A stretch of 64,000 bases of DNA. Origin: Exiguobacterium sp. FSL W8-0210. GTDB taxonomy: Bacteria; Bacillota; Bacilli; Exiguobacteriales; Exiguobacteriaceae. The translations under genes were made by a program, and so were the position numbers. The stretch is from positions 909,001 through 973,000 of the forward strand of contig NZ_JBBOUK010000001.1 in the NCBI RefSeq assembly GCF_038006045.1, given 5' to 3'. The notes beneath the pieces are model-generated. The model did not search any database. It was not told the origin of the DNA and was given only the letters and a program-made list of their open reading frames with translations. Positions within the stretch are counted from its first letter, which is position 1. Every line of letters starts with the position of its first letter. Shown one piece after another: positions 1-8,914 of the stretch.

Positions 1-102
1 CGTGCACTAAAAGAATTCCCTCTCTGAACAATCCGGAAACAGCTAGCTTCTTTCTTTATTATACCTTGAATGTTTTCTAAGGAGGATAGGAAGTTGCTAG
101 AG

Positions 103-131
103 TTGCACCAATAATTGGCGGGCGCTATAAT
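103..131 (+). promoter_or_regulatory. Sigma-A promoter of the znuCB-zur operon
   Basis: TTGCAC at 103-108 and TATAAT at 126-131 are separated by 17 bp, close to the housekeeping consensus. Transcription would start near 138, just before the Zur-like operator and about 50 bp before znuC. Nothing else between 1 and 102 could be assigned. Confidence 0.75.
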
Positions 132-148
132 AAGACAGTTGATTAAGG

Positions 149-161
149 CGTAATTATTCCG
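149..161. promoter_or_regulatory. Zur-like operator
   Basis: CGTAAT-T-ATTCCG at 149-161 is an inverted repeat with one mismatch from the Bacillus Zur core (CGTAATnATTACG). It lies just downstream of the predicted transcription start of an operon that encodes a zinc ABC transporter and a Fur-family regulator. The inference is zinc-dependent autorepression by the zur product at 1796-2227. Confidence 0.6.
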
Positions 162-190
162 TTTTACGAAAACGGAAGGAGTGAAAATAA

Positions 191-958
191 ATGGAAACAA
201 CAATCATCGAGATTGATCAAGTCAGCTATGATTACCCAGATCGTCGGGTGTTGAATCAAGTCTCGTTTCAGGTCGAGCAAGGACAATTTTTAGCCATTGT
301 CGGGGAAAATGGATCCGGAAAATCGACACTGATCAAATGTATATTAGGGTTATTGCAACCGAAAGGAACGATTCGTTTATTTGGACAATCCCAATCACAA
401 TTCAATGAATGGTGGCGGATTAGCTATGTTTCGCAAAAAGCGGCAGCGTTCAACTCCGGTTTTCCGGTGACTGTCGCAGAAGTCGTTGAGATGGGACTGT
501 ACGCCAAAAAAGGACTCTTTCGTCGCTTATCTCGCGACGATCGAGACAAAGTACGAACGGCCCTTGAAACGGTCGGAATGTGGGAGCGGCGCGATTCAAA
601 AGTCGGCGACCTATCCGGTGGTCAACAACAACGTGTTTTCATCGCACGTGCGCTCGTCAACGATCCTGATTTAATGATCTTGGATGAACCAACCGTTGGT
701 GTCGATCAGCGATACGTGAAAGAATTTTATGAGATCTTAGAAGAACTTCGTCGAGATAAGCGCCGGACATTCGTTCTTGTCACGCATGATATTCACTTCG
801 TCAGTAAACTTGTCACGGATGTGATTCATCTGGTCGATGGACGTTTAGGGTGTAACTGTGGCATCAAGGAATACTGGGAACTAGATGAACAGACGATCCG
901 CTCCCTTTATCCGGTTCCGGGACGTGTTCTCGTTCATGAAGGGAAGAGTGTCCAATGA
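191..958 (+). CDS. znuC: Zinc ABC transporter ATP-binding protein
   Basis: This 255-residue ATPase should power zinc (possibly manganese) import with the ZnuB permease. A Walker A motif GENGSGKST lies at residues 38-46, an LSGGQQQR signature near 140, a Walker B ending in DEPTVGVD near 160, and the switch histidine in VTHD. Length is normal for metal-type ABC ATPases. The start is preceded by GGAAGGAG. The stop overlaps the znuB start by 4 nt, so translation is coupled. No substrate-binding ZnuA is present in the window and must be encoded elsewhere. Zinc specificity is inferred from the co-transcribed Zur regulator and operator, because AdcC, ZnuC and MntB ATPases look alike. Confidence 0.88.
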   Translation: METTIIEIDQVSYDYPDRRVLNQVSFQVEQGQFLAIVGENGSGKSTLIKCILGLLQPKGTIRLFGQSQSQFNEWWRISYVSQKAAAFNSGFPVTVAEVVEMGLYAKKGLFRRLSRDDRDKVRTALETVGMWERRDSKVGDLSGGQQQRVFIARALVNDPDLMILDEPTVGVDQRYVKEFYEILEELRRDKRRTFVLVTHDIHFVSKLVTDVIHLVDGRLGCNCGIKEYWELDEQTIRSLYPVPGRVLVHEGKSVQ

Positions 959-1824
959 TTGAAGCGTTCATGACGTTAAAGTTTTTACAGTACGCTTTAG
1001 TGGCTGCCATTCTGATCGGATTCACGGCACCATTGATCGGTTCGTTCGTCGTCGTCCGGCGGATGAGTCTAATCGCAGATGCGCTTTCGCATGTCACGTT
1101 AGCTGGAATTGCACTCAGTCTCTTGATCTCTGGAATGGTCGCACAATTAGCGGACTTGAATCCACTGTATTTAGGAATCGTAACGGCGGTCATCGCGGCA
1201 CTGACGATCGATTGGTTGCGTGCGAAATACAAGCATTTCCAAGAACTCGCAATCCCAATCATCATGGCGACAGGGATGGGGCTTGGAGCAACATTCATCA
1301 GTCTCGCGAACGGCTTTTCAATGGATCTCGTCTCCTTCTTGTTTGGAACGGTCTCGGCTGTCGCCTTGACGGATGTGTACACGATTCTTATCGTGACGGT
1401 CGTCGTCGTCATCTTCGTCTTTGCTTTTTATAAGGAATTGTTGTTCCTCTCCTTTGACGAGGAGCAGGCGCGCGTTTCCGGGATTCGCCTTCGCTTAGTG
1501 CATATTCTCTTTATGATCGTCGTTGCGCTTGTCATTGCGATCAGTATGCGAATCGTTGGGATTTTGCTTGTCTCAAGCTTAATCACGTTACCGGTTGCGG
1601 CAGCACTTCGAATTGCGAAGAGTTTTAAGGCGACGATCTTTTTAGCCATCATATTTGGTGAAGTTGCGACAGTACTTGGGCTCATCCTGGCCTATCAGTT
1701 CGATTTGGCACCAGGTGGAATGATCGTCTTGCTTGCGGTACTGGAGCTGATCATCGTGATGCTGTTGGAACGTTTTTGGATAGGAGGGAAAACACATGAA
1801 GACGAACATCGAACAAGCGCGTGA
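955..1824 (+). CDS. znuB: Zinc ABC transporter permease
   Basis: A 289-residue polytopic membrane protein of the ABC-3 metal permease family, with about eight hydrophobic segments. The conserved early region VVVRRMSLIADALSHVTLAG is typical of ZnuB/AdcB and MntC-type permeases. It would form the membrane channel of the zinc importer with the ATPase encoded just upstream, which it overlaps by 4 nt. The zur gene begins 29 nt before its end, so the three genes form one tightly coupled operon. Metal specificity rests on context, not on residues I can read. Confidence 0.88.
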   Translation: MIEAFMTLKFLQYALVAAILIGFTAPLIGSFVVVRRMSLIADALSHVTLAGIALSLLISGMVAQLADLNPLYLGIVTAVIAALTIDWLRAKYKHFQELAIPIIMATGMGLGATFISLANGFSMDLVSFLFGTVSAVALTDVYTILIVTVVVVIFVFAFYKELLFLSFDEEQARVSGIRLRLVHILFMIVVALVIAISMRIVGILLVSSLITLPVAAALRIAKSFKATIFLAIIFGEVATVLGLILAYQFDLAPGGMIVLLAVLELIIVMLLERFWIGGKTHEDEHRTSA

Positions 1825-2227
1825 ACGCATGAAGGCTTCCGGGTTTAAAATGACACCGAAGCGTCTCGATTTGCTATCGTATCTGTTTGAAGTGAATCGT
1901 TATGTCAGTGCGCGGGAAGTAGCAGAAGCTCTTCGAACGTCTCATCCTTCGTTAAGTTATGATACAATCTATCGAAACTTGAATGACTTTTCGGAAATCG
2001 ATTTATTAGAAGTGACGGAATTAGACGGTGAGATGAAATACCGAGCAGCTTGTGCTTCAGGACACCATCATCATCATTTGATATGCCGAATCTGCGGCAA
2101 GACGGAAACATTGAATGTCTGTCCGATGGAATGGGTTTCTCCGGTCCAAGAGACTGGCTTTGAAGTCGAGGATCATAAGTTCGAAATTTATGGACGCTGT
2201 GCGAATTGTCAACGCATGACATCTTAA
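1796..2227 (+). CDS. zur: Zinc uptake regulator, Fur family
   Basis: A 143-residue Fur-family repressor. The N-terminal winged helix contains the family pattern SYDTIYRNLNDF. The regulatory half carries the histidine-rich stretch GHHHHHLICRICGK and a second CxxC near the C-terminus (GRCANCQ). These two CxxC pairs form the structural zinc site, and the histidines belong to the sensory site. It is expected to repress znuCB-zur under zinc sufficiency through the box at 149-161. A strong RBS (AGGAGGG) precedes the ATG, which lies inside znuB. Fur and PerR paralogs look similar. Assignment to Zur rests on the operon and on the position equivalent to B. subtilis yqfV. Confidence 0.85.
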   Translation: MKTNIEQARERMKASGFKMTPKRLDLLSYLFEVNRYVSAREVAEALRTSHPSLSYDTIYRNLNDFSEIDLLEVTELDGEMKYRAACASGHHHHHLICRICGKTETLNVCPMEWVSPVQETGFEVEDHKFEIYGRCANCQRMTS

Positions 2228-2230
2228 ATG

Positions 2231-2263
2231 AAAGAGGATGCCCGGTCGGGCGTCCTCTTTTTG
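2231..2263 (+). terminator. Rho-independent terminator after zur
   Basis: A 13-14 bp stem (AAAGAGGATGCCCG with its near complement) closed by a 2-nt loop and followed by a T run, directly after the zur stop. Confidence 0.9.
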
Positions 2264-2321
2264 CGTTTTAAAAGACTAGTCCTGTTCAAAACGGGAATAG
2301 TCGAACAGAGGTGATGAGAAG

Positions 2322-3752
2322 ATGATTTATGATACACAAGAAGCGCGACAAATCGATGAGTGGGCACGTACATCCGGACTGCCACTTGAAGTGCTGATGG
2401 AACGAGCTGGAAGTCACATCGCAACACGTATCAAAGAGCGTCATAGGAAGACGGAGCGAATCTTGATTTTATGTGGGACAGGCAATAACGGTGGGGATGG
2501 GTATGTCATTGGACGCGAATTGATACGCGACGGATTTGATGTCACACTACATGCACCATTTGGAGAGAATCGTTCGGATACATCTATCGTTCATGTCCAT
2601 TATGCAGAAGCGTTTGGACTCGTGACCGAACAACCGTGTGGTCAATATGATGTCATTCTAGATGCCTTATATGGAACGGGATTTGATCCAAAGCGGGTGA
2701 ATCAGGTGTTCGAAGCGCAATGTGAATTCGTATCGGAACAAAAGCGACAAGGGGCACGTATCTATGCAGTGGATGTGCCGAGCGGAGTACCGACGGATCA
2801 CGCAACGGAATTTAAGGAGACAGCGGTTCGCGCAGACGTGACATTTCAACTGCATGCAATGAAACGATCTGCCTTTTTAATACGGACAGCACCGTTTTAT
2901 GGCGAATCAGAAACGATTGATATCGGATTACCGACATTTGGTGAATGGCGCGTATCACCTAATGGTGTGACCGCCTTGTTCAAGCGGGAACCATACGGTC
3001 ATAAAGGAACGTACGGGACGGCTCTATTGATTGGTGGAAGTGAGACGATGCCGGGTTCCATCCAACTCGCGACACGGGCAGCCTTACGAACAGGAGTCGG
3101 TAAACTACAAGTGGCAACGACGGCACTTGCGAAACATGGAATCATCGTCCAAGCGCCGGAAGCGATGGTCATTGATCAGACATTACCAGCAATTCAGGAG
3201 ATGCTCCCCTCCATCTCAGCAGTTGGAATCGGTCCCGGATTATCGCAAGAGGCAGTCGAAACATGGGTGGACTATCTGCTTGAGAGTGATTTGCCGGTTG
3301 TACTAGATGCTGCAGCTTTAGTAAAAGAAAGTTATCCCGAACGAACCGCGCCAATCATCGTCACACCGCATATCGGTGAATTCGCCCGGATGACGAACCA
3401 GAGTGTCGCAAATATTCAAGATGATCTTTTTGGTCAGGCAACCGACTATGCCATCTTGCATCAAGTAACTGTCGTTTTGAAGTCCCATGTCATCTTAATC
3501 GCGAAACCAGATGGAGGCGGATTCGTCGTCTCTGGTGCATCAAGTGGTCTCGCCAAAGGAGGGAGTGGGGATACGCTGTTTGGTATATTAACCAGCCTTC
3601 TTGCACAACATCCAACAGGAGATATCGAAAGAACACTAGCGCAAGGAGCGGAGTGGTATGCACGTGCTTCTCGACAAGTCGAACGATACATGCATCCGAG
3701 CAGCTTGCTAGCAACGGATGTCATCGAGGAGTTAGGAAGAGTCGAGCTATAA
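2322..3752 (+). CDS. nnr: Bifunctional NAD(P)H-hydrate repair enzyme
   Basis: A 476-residue fusion of NAD(P)HX epimerase (YjeF N-domain, about residues 1-205) and ADP-dependent NAD(P)HX dehydratase (CARKD domain, about 225-470). The epimerase half has GTGNNGGDGYV. The dehydratase half has HKGTYG, GIGPG, TPHIGEF and the phosphate-binding KGGSGDTL. The enzyme repairs damaged hydrated NADH and NADPH. The ATG has an AGAGGTGATG ribosome site. It stands alone between two terminators. A 29-nt dyad (2274-2302) sits immediately before the RBS. Length matches the usual bifunctional family. Confidence 0.92.
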   Translation: MIYDTQEARQIDEWARTSGLPLEVLMERAGSHIATRIKERHRKTERILILCGTGNNGGDGYVIGRELIRDGFDVTLHAPFGENRSDTSIVHVHYAEAFGLVTEQPCGQYDVILDALYGTGFDPKRVNQVFEAQCEFVSEQKRQGARIYAVDVPSGVPTDHATEFKETAVRADVTFQLHAMKRSAFLIRTAPFYGESETIDIGLPTFGEWRVSPNGVTALFKREPYGHKGTYGTALLIGGSETMPGSIQLATRAALRTGVGKLQVATTALAKHGIIVQAPEAMVIDQTLPAIQEMLPSISAVGIGPGLSQEAVETWVDYLLESDLPVVLDAAALVKESYPERTAPIIVTPHIGEFARMTNQSVANIQDDLFGQATDYAILHQVTVVLKSHVILIAKPDGGGFVVSGASSGLAKGGSGDTLFGILTSLLAQHPTGDIERTLAQGAEWYARASRQVERYMHPSSLLATDVIEELGRVEL

Positions 3753-3765
3753 AAACATCAATTTG

Positions 3766-3811
3766 AAAGAAAAGTCTTCCACGATACGTATGAGGGAAGA
3801 CTTTTCTTTTT
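3766..3811 (+). terminator. Terminator after nnr
   Basis: The 12-bp stem GAAAAGTCTTCC / GGAAGACTTTTC is followed by a T run, 14-60 nt after the nnr stop. Confidence 0.85.
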
Positions 3812-3820
3812 AGGAAAGAA

Positions 3821-3850
3821 TTGACACATTCCATTTGACAGGAGTATCAT
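3821..3850 (+). promoter_or_regulatory. Sigma-A promoter of the EAL gene
   Basis: A perfect TTGACA at 3821-3826 and TATCAT at 3845-3850 with an 18-bp spacer, ending about 55 bp before the preferred start of the EAL-domain gene. Confidence 0.65.
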
Positions 3851-3904
3851 CAAGCGATGTCGAAACCTTTATACGGAAAATCAGACGGAAAGGAGGGGGG
3901 AAGC

Positions 3905-5734
3905 ATGGAGGATATCGTTCGGAAACAACAATGGTGGATTGGAAATTTCGCCTTATTCATGATGTTCGTTGGTGCTTTGATCATTTATACGACGACAGAA
4001 GAGACAATTAAGAGTGCGTATTTGAGTCGTTCTGTCATCATTTCATTTTTAATCGTCATGGGTCTATTTATTTTTTATATTAGTCGTCGCAAAATGGAAA
4101 CCGTTTTGCAAACGCACTTATTGTCTTTGATGTTGCTCGTCGTTCCGATTACATCGATTAGCTTTTTACCTTATGCGGCAGTTACCGTTTGGGCAAGTAG
4201 CTTTTTGTTTTTGATGATCGCTTTAATCTCGTATCAACGAATCATGATGTGGTACGCCATCGCGATTGCCATTGCAACTAGTTTGTATGTCATGTGGAAT
4301 GCCGATACCGTGACGGTAGAAATTGATCCGACAGACCATTATGGACGGATTGGCATGATTGTGATTGGCGTATCGATTGCGCTTGTCATCAATCACTTGC
4401 ATATTCGCAATTTAAATCGGTTAAATGACCTTGCGATACAATTACACGATACGGCGCGACGTGATGAAGAAACAGGTGTCTTGAATCGCCAAGGATTAAA
4501 CGAAAGTGATTTTCCAAGACCCGAACAACAGCTCATTTTTGTCGGGATTCATTTAGAAAACTACTATGAGCTGGCACGTTATTTTGGAGAAGATATTCAG
4601 TTACAAGTACTACGCGCCTGTATCGAGCGACTCAAGAGACAACTACCTCCTTATCAAGCTTTTGCTCGGATTGAAGCAGGGACGTTATTGATCGTCATGG
4701 AAAAGCCGGACGAGGTGGCGTGTAAGGAAGCGATGGAAGAATTGAGCCAAGAAATCTCTGTACCATACGAAATCGAGGGGCATCATGTCTATGTCAACAT
4801 ATCCATCGTCATTGATAATGGCGAAGGGGCGACCAACAATCGAAAGCGTCGGGTGCAGCAATTATTGACTGCCTTACAAGAAGCAGCGCAACAAAACGAA
4901 CGTGTGATGTGTATTGACCAAGAATGGCGTAAGGATCAAGAATTACGAGTCAAAGCAGCACAATCCCTAGCCCAAGCTAACATCGAAACGGATTTTCATC
5001 TGGTTTATCAATTACAATACGATGTTCAATCAGAGCAATTCATCGGTCTTGAGGCCTTAGTTCGATGGAAGACCTCGTTACAAGGAGCAGATCGACCATC
5101 CGTATTCATTCCGATTGCTGAAAAAAGTGATTTAATCATTCGTCTAGGAGAATGGATTTTTGAAGAAAGTTGTAAGACACGCAAAGCATTGATCGATCTG
5201 GTTCCAGACGAGTTTACGTTATCTGTCAACGTATCACCACGCCAGTTGACGAGTGAATCGTTCATGCCGTTCATCGAACGAACGCTACTGAAGTATGCCT
5301 TAAAACCGCAACAGATTAAAATTGAAATCACAGAGAGTCAGTCACTTGATTTCGAGAGTCAATCGATTCATCGAGCGCTCAAACGCATCAAAACGCTTGA
5401 TTTCCCGTTGTCACTCGATGATTTCGGAACTGGTCACGCATCCTATCATGTTCTCGAGCGTTTGTTACCGTTACGTCAATTAAAGATTCCGAAACAATTC
5501 ATCGAACAAATCGGTGAATCGGAGAAACGACAATCCATTCTCGAGTCGATTTTTCAACTGAGCCAGTCGATGCATGTCGAATGTATCGTCGAAGGAGTTG
5601 AGACAGGAGAAGAAGTACGCATTGCCAAGGAAATCGGTATTCATCTATTCCAAGGTTATTTCTTCGCTAAACCGGTACCACTTGAAGAAATCATCTGTCT
5701 ACTGCAAAAGACGAATGAAGGAACGGTCCGTTGA
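3905..5734 (+). CDS. Membrane EAL-domain c-di-GMP phosphodiesterase with degenerate GGDEF
   Basis: A 609-residue protein with about six N-terminal membrane helices (to about residue 185), a GGDEF-like domain (about 195-330) and a C-terminal EAL domain (about 350-600). The EAL domain keeps the expected catalytic set: LEALVRW, NVSPRQL, IEITES, DDFGTG, the lysine of LKIPK, EGVE and QGYFFAKP. It should hydrolyse c-di-GMP. The GGDEF signature is replaced by EAGTL, so cyclase activity is unlikely. The domain may bind GTP as a regulator. The ATG at 3905 is chosen over an upstream ATG at 3857 because AAAGGAGGGG lies 5-8 nt before it. It converges on a diguanylate cyclase locus. Confidence 0.88.
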   Translation: MEDIVRKQQWWIGNFALFMMFVGALIIYTTTEETIKSAYLSRSVIISFLIVMGLFIFYISRRKMETVLQTHLLSLMLLVVPITSISFLPYAAVTVWASSFLFLMIALISYQRIMMWYAIAIAIATSLYVMWNADTVTVEIDPTDHYGRIGMIVIGVSIALVINHLHIRNLNRLNDLAIQLHDTARRDEETGVLNRQGLNESDFPRPEQQLIFVGIHLENYYELARYFGEDIQLQVLRACIERLKRQLPPYQAFARIEAGTLLIVMEKPDEVACKEAMEELSQEISVPYEIEGHHVYVNISIVIDNGEGATNNRKRRVQQLLTALQEAAQQNERVMCIDQEWRKDQELRVKAAQSLAQANIETDFHLVYQLQYDVQSEQFIGLEALVRWKTSLQGADRPSVFIPIAEKSDLIIRLGEWIFEESCKTRKALIDLVPDEFTLSVNVSPRQLTSESFMPFIERTLLKYALKPQQIKIEITESQSLDFESQSIHRALKRIKTLDFPLSLDDFGTGHASYHVLERLLPLRQLKIPKQFIEQIGESEKRQSILESIFQLSQSMHVECIVEGVETGEEVRIAKEIGIHLFQGYFFAKPVPLEEIICLLQKTNEGTVR

Positions 5735-5739
5735 CCAAC

Positions 5740-5785
5740 AAAAGCCACTTCAGTCCGAATCATTCGGAGGAGAAGTGGCTTTTTA
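5740..5785. terminator. Bidirectional terminator between EAL and GGDEF genes
   Basis: The 12-bp stem AAAAGCCACTTC / GAAGTGGCTTTT has an A run on one side and a T run on the other. It can therefore serve both convergent genes. Confidence 0.85.
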
Positions 5786-5789
5786 GTAT

Positions 5790-6871
5790 TCATTTCGATT
5801 GATACAGGCGATGCTGATTTCGTCCTTGTGCTTTTGCTTCGTACAAAGCGCTATCCGCTTGCTTAAATACTGTTTCAGCTGGTTGTTGATGAGCGTAAGC
5901 AATTCCTGCGGATACCGTAATGGATACGGCATGATCTTGCATGACGAAGGGTGTTTGCTGAACGGCTGTTACGATTGTTTCAGCTAAGACGACAGGAGGA
6001 TGCGGTTCAATGTCTGGAACGATGACGATGAATTCTTCACCACCATATCGACCGACCGTAACGGGTGCCGGACAATGCTCGTTCAATAAGATTGAAAAGT
6101 GGCACAAGACAGCGTCTCCTATAGCGTGACCATGTGTATCGTTTACATTCTTGAAGTGATCCAAATCAAACAAGATGACTCCCAGGAATCTTTACTCTTT
6201 TCGAGCGTCGTGACTTTTTCTAAAATGACATTGCGGTTCGCGAGCCGCGTCAATTGATCGGTCGAAGCAAGATAGGATTGATAAGAATAAAGAACAAAAT
6301 GCTGCTGAAGAAGTGAAGACAAACGATAAAACAAAAAGGCTCCACCAATCGTTAAAATGAAATATGGAATATAAATCGTTCTCCAGGCATCCGCTGGGGA
6401 GTTGCTCATAATCAATCGCGAGAGTACGAGTAGGGAACCGACCGTGACGATAGCAGAAAAGAAATACCCTTGCCGTTTGATGAATCGACGACAAATAAAA
6501 GAAAGTACTAGAAATCCAAGTAGTGTGATGACAGAACTAAACAGAGCGTCTAGTGAATCGCCACTATCAATCACGAATCGATAAATCAAGAGCATCAGCC
6601 CTGTCACGGCAATACTGATATTACCACCGAACAAAGCGGACAAAGCGAGAGGTAATAACCGTAAATCAATCAACGCTCCATTTAAGTCGATTGCATTATG
6701 CATAAGTAGAATGCCAGTCATACCATTGGAAAGTCCGAAATAGAGACGAGTAGACATTTTTGAATCAGGTTGAATTGGCAAACGATCACGAAGTAGGTAA
6801 AAGGTGAACGTAGAAACGAGAAAAATAATACAGATATTAATAAAAAAGATATTCACTGTCGCAAGCATCAC
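5790..6871 (-). pseudogene. DgcK-like membrane diguanylate cyclase, frameshifted
   Basis: Two overlapping reading frames on the minus strand (6871-6143 and 6173-5790) together spell one protein of about 359 residues. It has a five-helix LytS/YhcK-type sensor (about 1-195) and a GGDEF domain with DQLTRLANR, FDLDHFKNVND and an intact GGEEF. The frame breaks at a CCC run at 6181-6183 (GGG on the coding strand). Restoring one G gives continuous SWGVILFDLDHF. The second half alone lacks the membrane part and has no good start signal. It was probably a c-di-GMP synthase resembling B. subtilis DgcK. It may be a true pseudogene, a phase-variable allele or a sequencing error. Confidence 0.82.
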
Positions 6872-6944
6872 GAAGCCCTTCCTATATCAAAGTTTCAATC
6901 TATCGTCATTGTACGATATCAAGTCGTGCAATGACATAAAAATG

Positions 6945-6970
6945 GAAAAAACAGCCTAATCGGCTGTTTT
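6945..6970 (-). terminator. Terminator after the yqfW-like gene
   Basis: On the minus strand, the 9-bp stem AAAACAGCC / GGCTGTTTT overlaps the stop codon and is followed by TT. Confidence 0.8.
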
Positions 6971-7538
6971 AACGAATCGGTGCAAATTTTTGAATCTCTT
7001 GAACGGCCTCATTCCATGAAGCGACACGAATGACATTATTCGGTACGGCTTTACGGTTATAAGGTGCGTCGAACAAGATTACAGGAATCGATGTGTCTTC
7101 TGCGATCTGCACAGCATTCTCTAATCGATCTTCCATGAATAAATCGAGTGATAAATCACGAACGACTTGTACTTTGTCGTGTGATCCCGTCATGATCAAG
7201 GAATCAAGAGGAAGTTCGTGTTGTTTGATCCACTCTTCTGTTACAGGACGAACGAGCTCCGATCGTGCTGTTACGTAATGGAGGTCATATTGCTTCCGCA
7301 AATTCCATAAGTGGTGGCGAACATGTTCTTGAGGGATGGATTCACGATAAATGCCGGTCTCGTGACCGGAGTTCACCATGTAGTCCCAAAATTCGATTTG
7401 ATTCATATCGGTGTACGTATGCAATTCATACTCGGACGCCTGATTGAAGTCAATCGACGTTCCGAGATATTTATTCATGTAAGTGAAGCAAGAGGATGGA
7501 TGTGTGATTGTTCCATCAATGTCAATTCCAATTTTCAT
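6969..7538 (-). CDS. HAD-family putative 5'-nucleotidase, YqfW-like
   Basis: A 189-residue haloacid dehalogenase phosphatase. The start DIDGT holds the nucleophile and acid/base aspartates, YVTAR supplies the second motif, a lysine follows in SHDK, and LFMEDRLENA forms the acidic motif 4. Size and order match the B. subtilis YqfW / NT5C-like group, which dephosphorylates small phosphorylated substrates, possibly deoxynucleotides. The substrate is not determined. As in B. subtilis it lies between zur and ispG. It is a single-gene unit with its own terminator. Confidence 0.8.
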   Translation of the reverse strand: MKIGIDIDGTITHPSSCFTYMNKYLGTSIDFNQASEYELHTYTDMNQIEFWDYMVNSGHETGIYRESIPQEHVRHHLWNLRKQYDLHYVTARSELVRPVTEEWIKQHELPLDSLIMTGSHDKVQVVRDLSLDLFMEDRLENAVQIAEDTSIPVILFDAPYNRKAVPNNVIRVASWNEAVQEIQKFAPIR

Positions 7539-7603
7539 TTACAGTCACCCACGTTCTAAAAATTTTTCTTCACTTAGTATAACATAGTCGAAATCGAGAT
7601 ACG

Positions 7604-7633
7604 AAAAAAGACTCCTCGCGAGGGAGGAGTCTT
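7604..7633 (-). terminator. Terminator after ispG
   Basis: On the minus strand, a 10-bp stem AAGACTCCTC / GAGGAGTCTT followed by six T residues, directly after the ispG stop. Confidence 0.88.
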
Positions 7634-7637
7634 CAAC

Positions 7638-8747
7638 TTATGCGTGGTTCGCTTTTTCGGCTTCTTTTTCAGCCTGTTTTTCGAGAACGATCGCATCGAT
7701 CTCTTTCTTCAATTCTTCGACCATCGTTGCTTCCGGTACTTTGCGGATGATTTCTCCGTGACGGAATAGCAATCCTTCGTTTCGTGCACCAGCGATACCG
7801 ATATCAGCTTCACGCGCTTCACCAGGACCGTTGACCGCACATCCGAGAACCGCAACTTTGATGTTCGCTTGGATGTTTTCGATATAGTCTTCGATTTCTG
7901 CAGCAATCGACATTAAATCGATTTCGATCCGACCACATGTTGGACATGAGATCAATGTCGCCGCGTTGGCTGCGAGACCAAATGATTTCAAGACTTCTTT
8001 TGCGACTTTTACTTCTTCGACAGGGTCTGCTGAAAGAGATACACGAACCGTGTTTCCGATTCCGCGTGAGAGGATCGCTCCAAGTCCTGCTGCTGATTTT
8101 AATGAACCAGAACGAAGTGGACCCGATTCCGTAATCCCGACGTGAAGTGGATAGTCAAACGATTCAGAAGCAAGTTGATATGCTTCAAGCGCCAACTGAA
8201 CGTCTGATGCTTTCAATGAAACGATGATGTCATGGAAGTCGAGATCTTCAAGGATCTTGATGTGGTGCAAGGCACTCTCGACCATACCACGTGCTGTTGG
8301 ATAACCGTATTTTTCGAGAATGTGCTTTTCGAGTGAACCAGCGTTTACCCCAATCCGGATTGGGATGTTTTTCGCTTTTGCTGCTGTCACGACGGCTTCG
8401 ACTTTTTCGCGGCGACCGATATTACCTGGGTTGATCCGGATTTTATCGACGCCAGCTTCGATCGCCATGAGCGCGAGTTTATAGTTGAAATGGATGTCTA
8501 CGACAAGCGGAATGTTGATTCGGCTTTTGATTTCTGCAAGTGCGAGCGCATCACGTTCTTCTGGACAAGCGACGCGGACGATTTGGCAACCAGCTTCTTC
8601 AAGACGTAGGATTTCAGCGACTGTCGCTTCGACGTCGTGTGTTTTAGTTGTCGTCATACTTTGGATGATGACTTCATTATTTCCACCAATGACAAGGTCC
8701 CCTACACGAACGGGACGAGTCTTAGAGCGATGGACCATTTTCGGCAT
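7638..8747 (-). CDS. ispG: (E)-4-hydroxy-3-methylbut-2-enyl-diphosphate synthase
   Basis: A 369-residue enzyme of the MEP isoprenoid pathway that reductively converts ME-cPP to HMBPP using a 4Fe-4S cluster. It starts [13 protein letters not shown] like other Bacillales IspG. The cluster cysteines lie in SCPTCGR and the third in [11 protein letters not shown]. The start at 8747 is preferred over an ATG eight codons upstream (8771) because AAAGGAG lies between the two, 8 nt before 8747. dxs and ispA of the same pathway are found at 53-56 kb. A lysine- and glutamate-rich tail ends the protein. Confidence 0.95.
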   Translation of the reverse strand: MPKMVHRSKTRPVRVGDLVIGGNNEVIIQSMTTTKTHDVEATVAEILRLEEAGCQIVRVACPEERDALALAEIKSRINIPLVVDIHFNYKLALMAIEAGVDKIRINPGNIGRREKVEAVVTAAKAKNIPIRIGVNAGSLEKHILEKYGYPTARGMVESALHHIKILEDLDFHDIIVSLKASDVQLALEAYQLASESFDYPLHVGITESGPLRSGSLKSAAGLGAILSRGIGNTVRVSLSADPVEEVKVAKEVLKSFGLAANAATLISCPTCGRIEIDLMSIAAEIEDYIENIQANIKVAVLGCAVNGPGEAREADIGIAGARNEGLLFRHGEIIRKVPEATMVEELKKEIDAIVLEKQAEKEAEKANHA

Positions 8748-8876
8748 ATCGAAAATCTCCTTTTGTGGCATACCGCCATATTGTTTATGTTTACCTTTTC
8801 TATCATATCGAACTATTCCCTAAAAATCGAGAAACAAGAACGAAAATCGAACATTTACAATTGTTTAATGAAAGTA

Positions 8877-8903
8877 AGGCGTCCGTCAATCCGTCGGACG
8901 CCT
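8877..8903 (-). terminator. Weak terminator after the 8915 membrane gene
   Basis: The 9-bp GC-rich stem AGGCGTCCG / CGGACGCCT lies between two minus-strand genes. On the minus strand it is followed by a poor T tract (TTACTTTC). Confidence 0.55.
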
Positions 8904-8914
8904 GATTTTGATAC

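Noticed and set aside
864-1412. 182-codon antisense frame over znuB
   Set aside because: Lies opposite a clear ABC permease, has threonine/valine-rich low-quality composition and no ribosome site. It is a shadow of the real gene.
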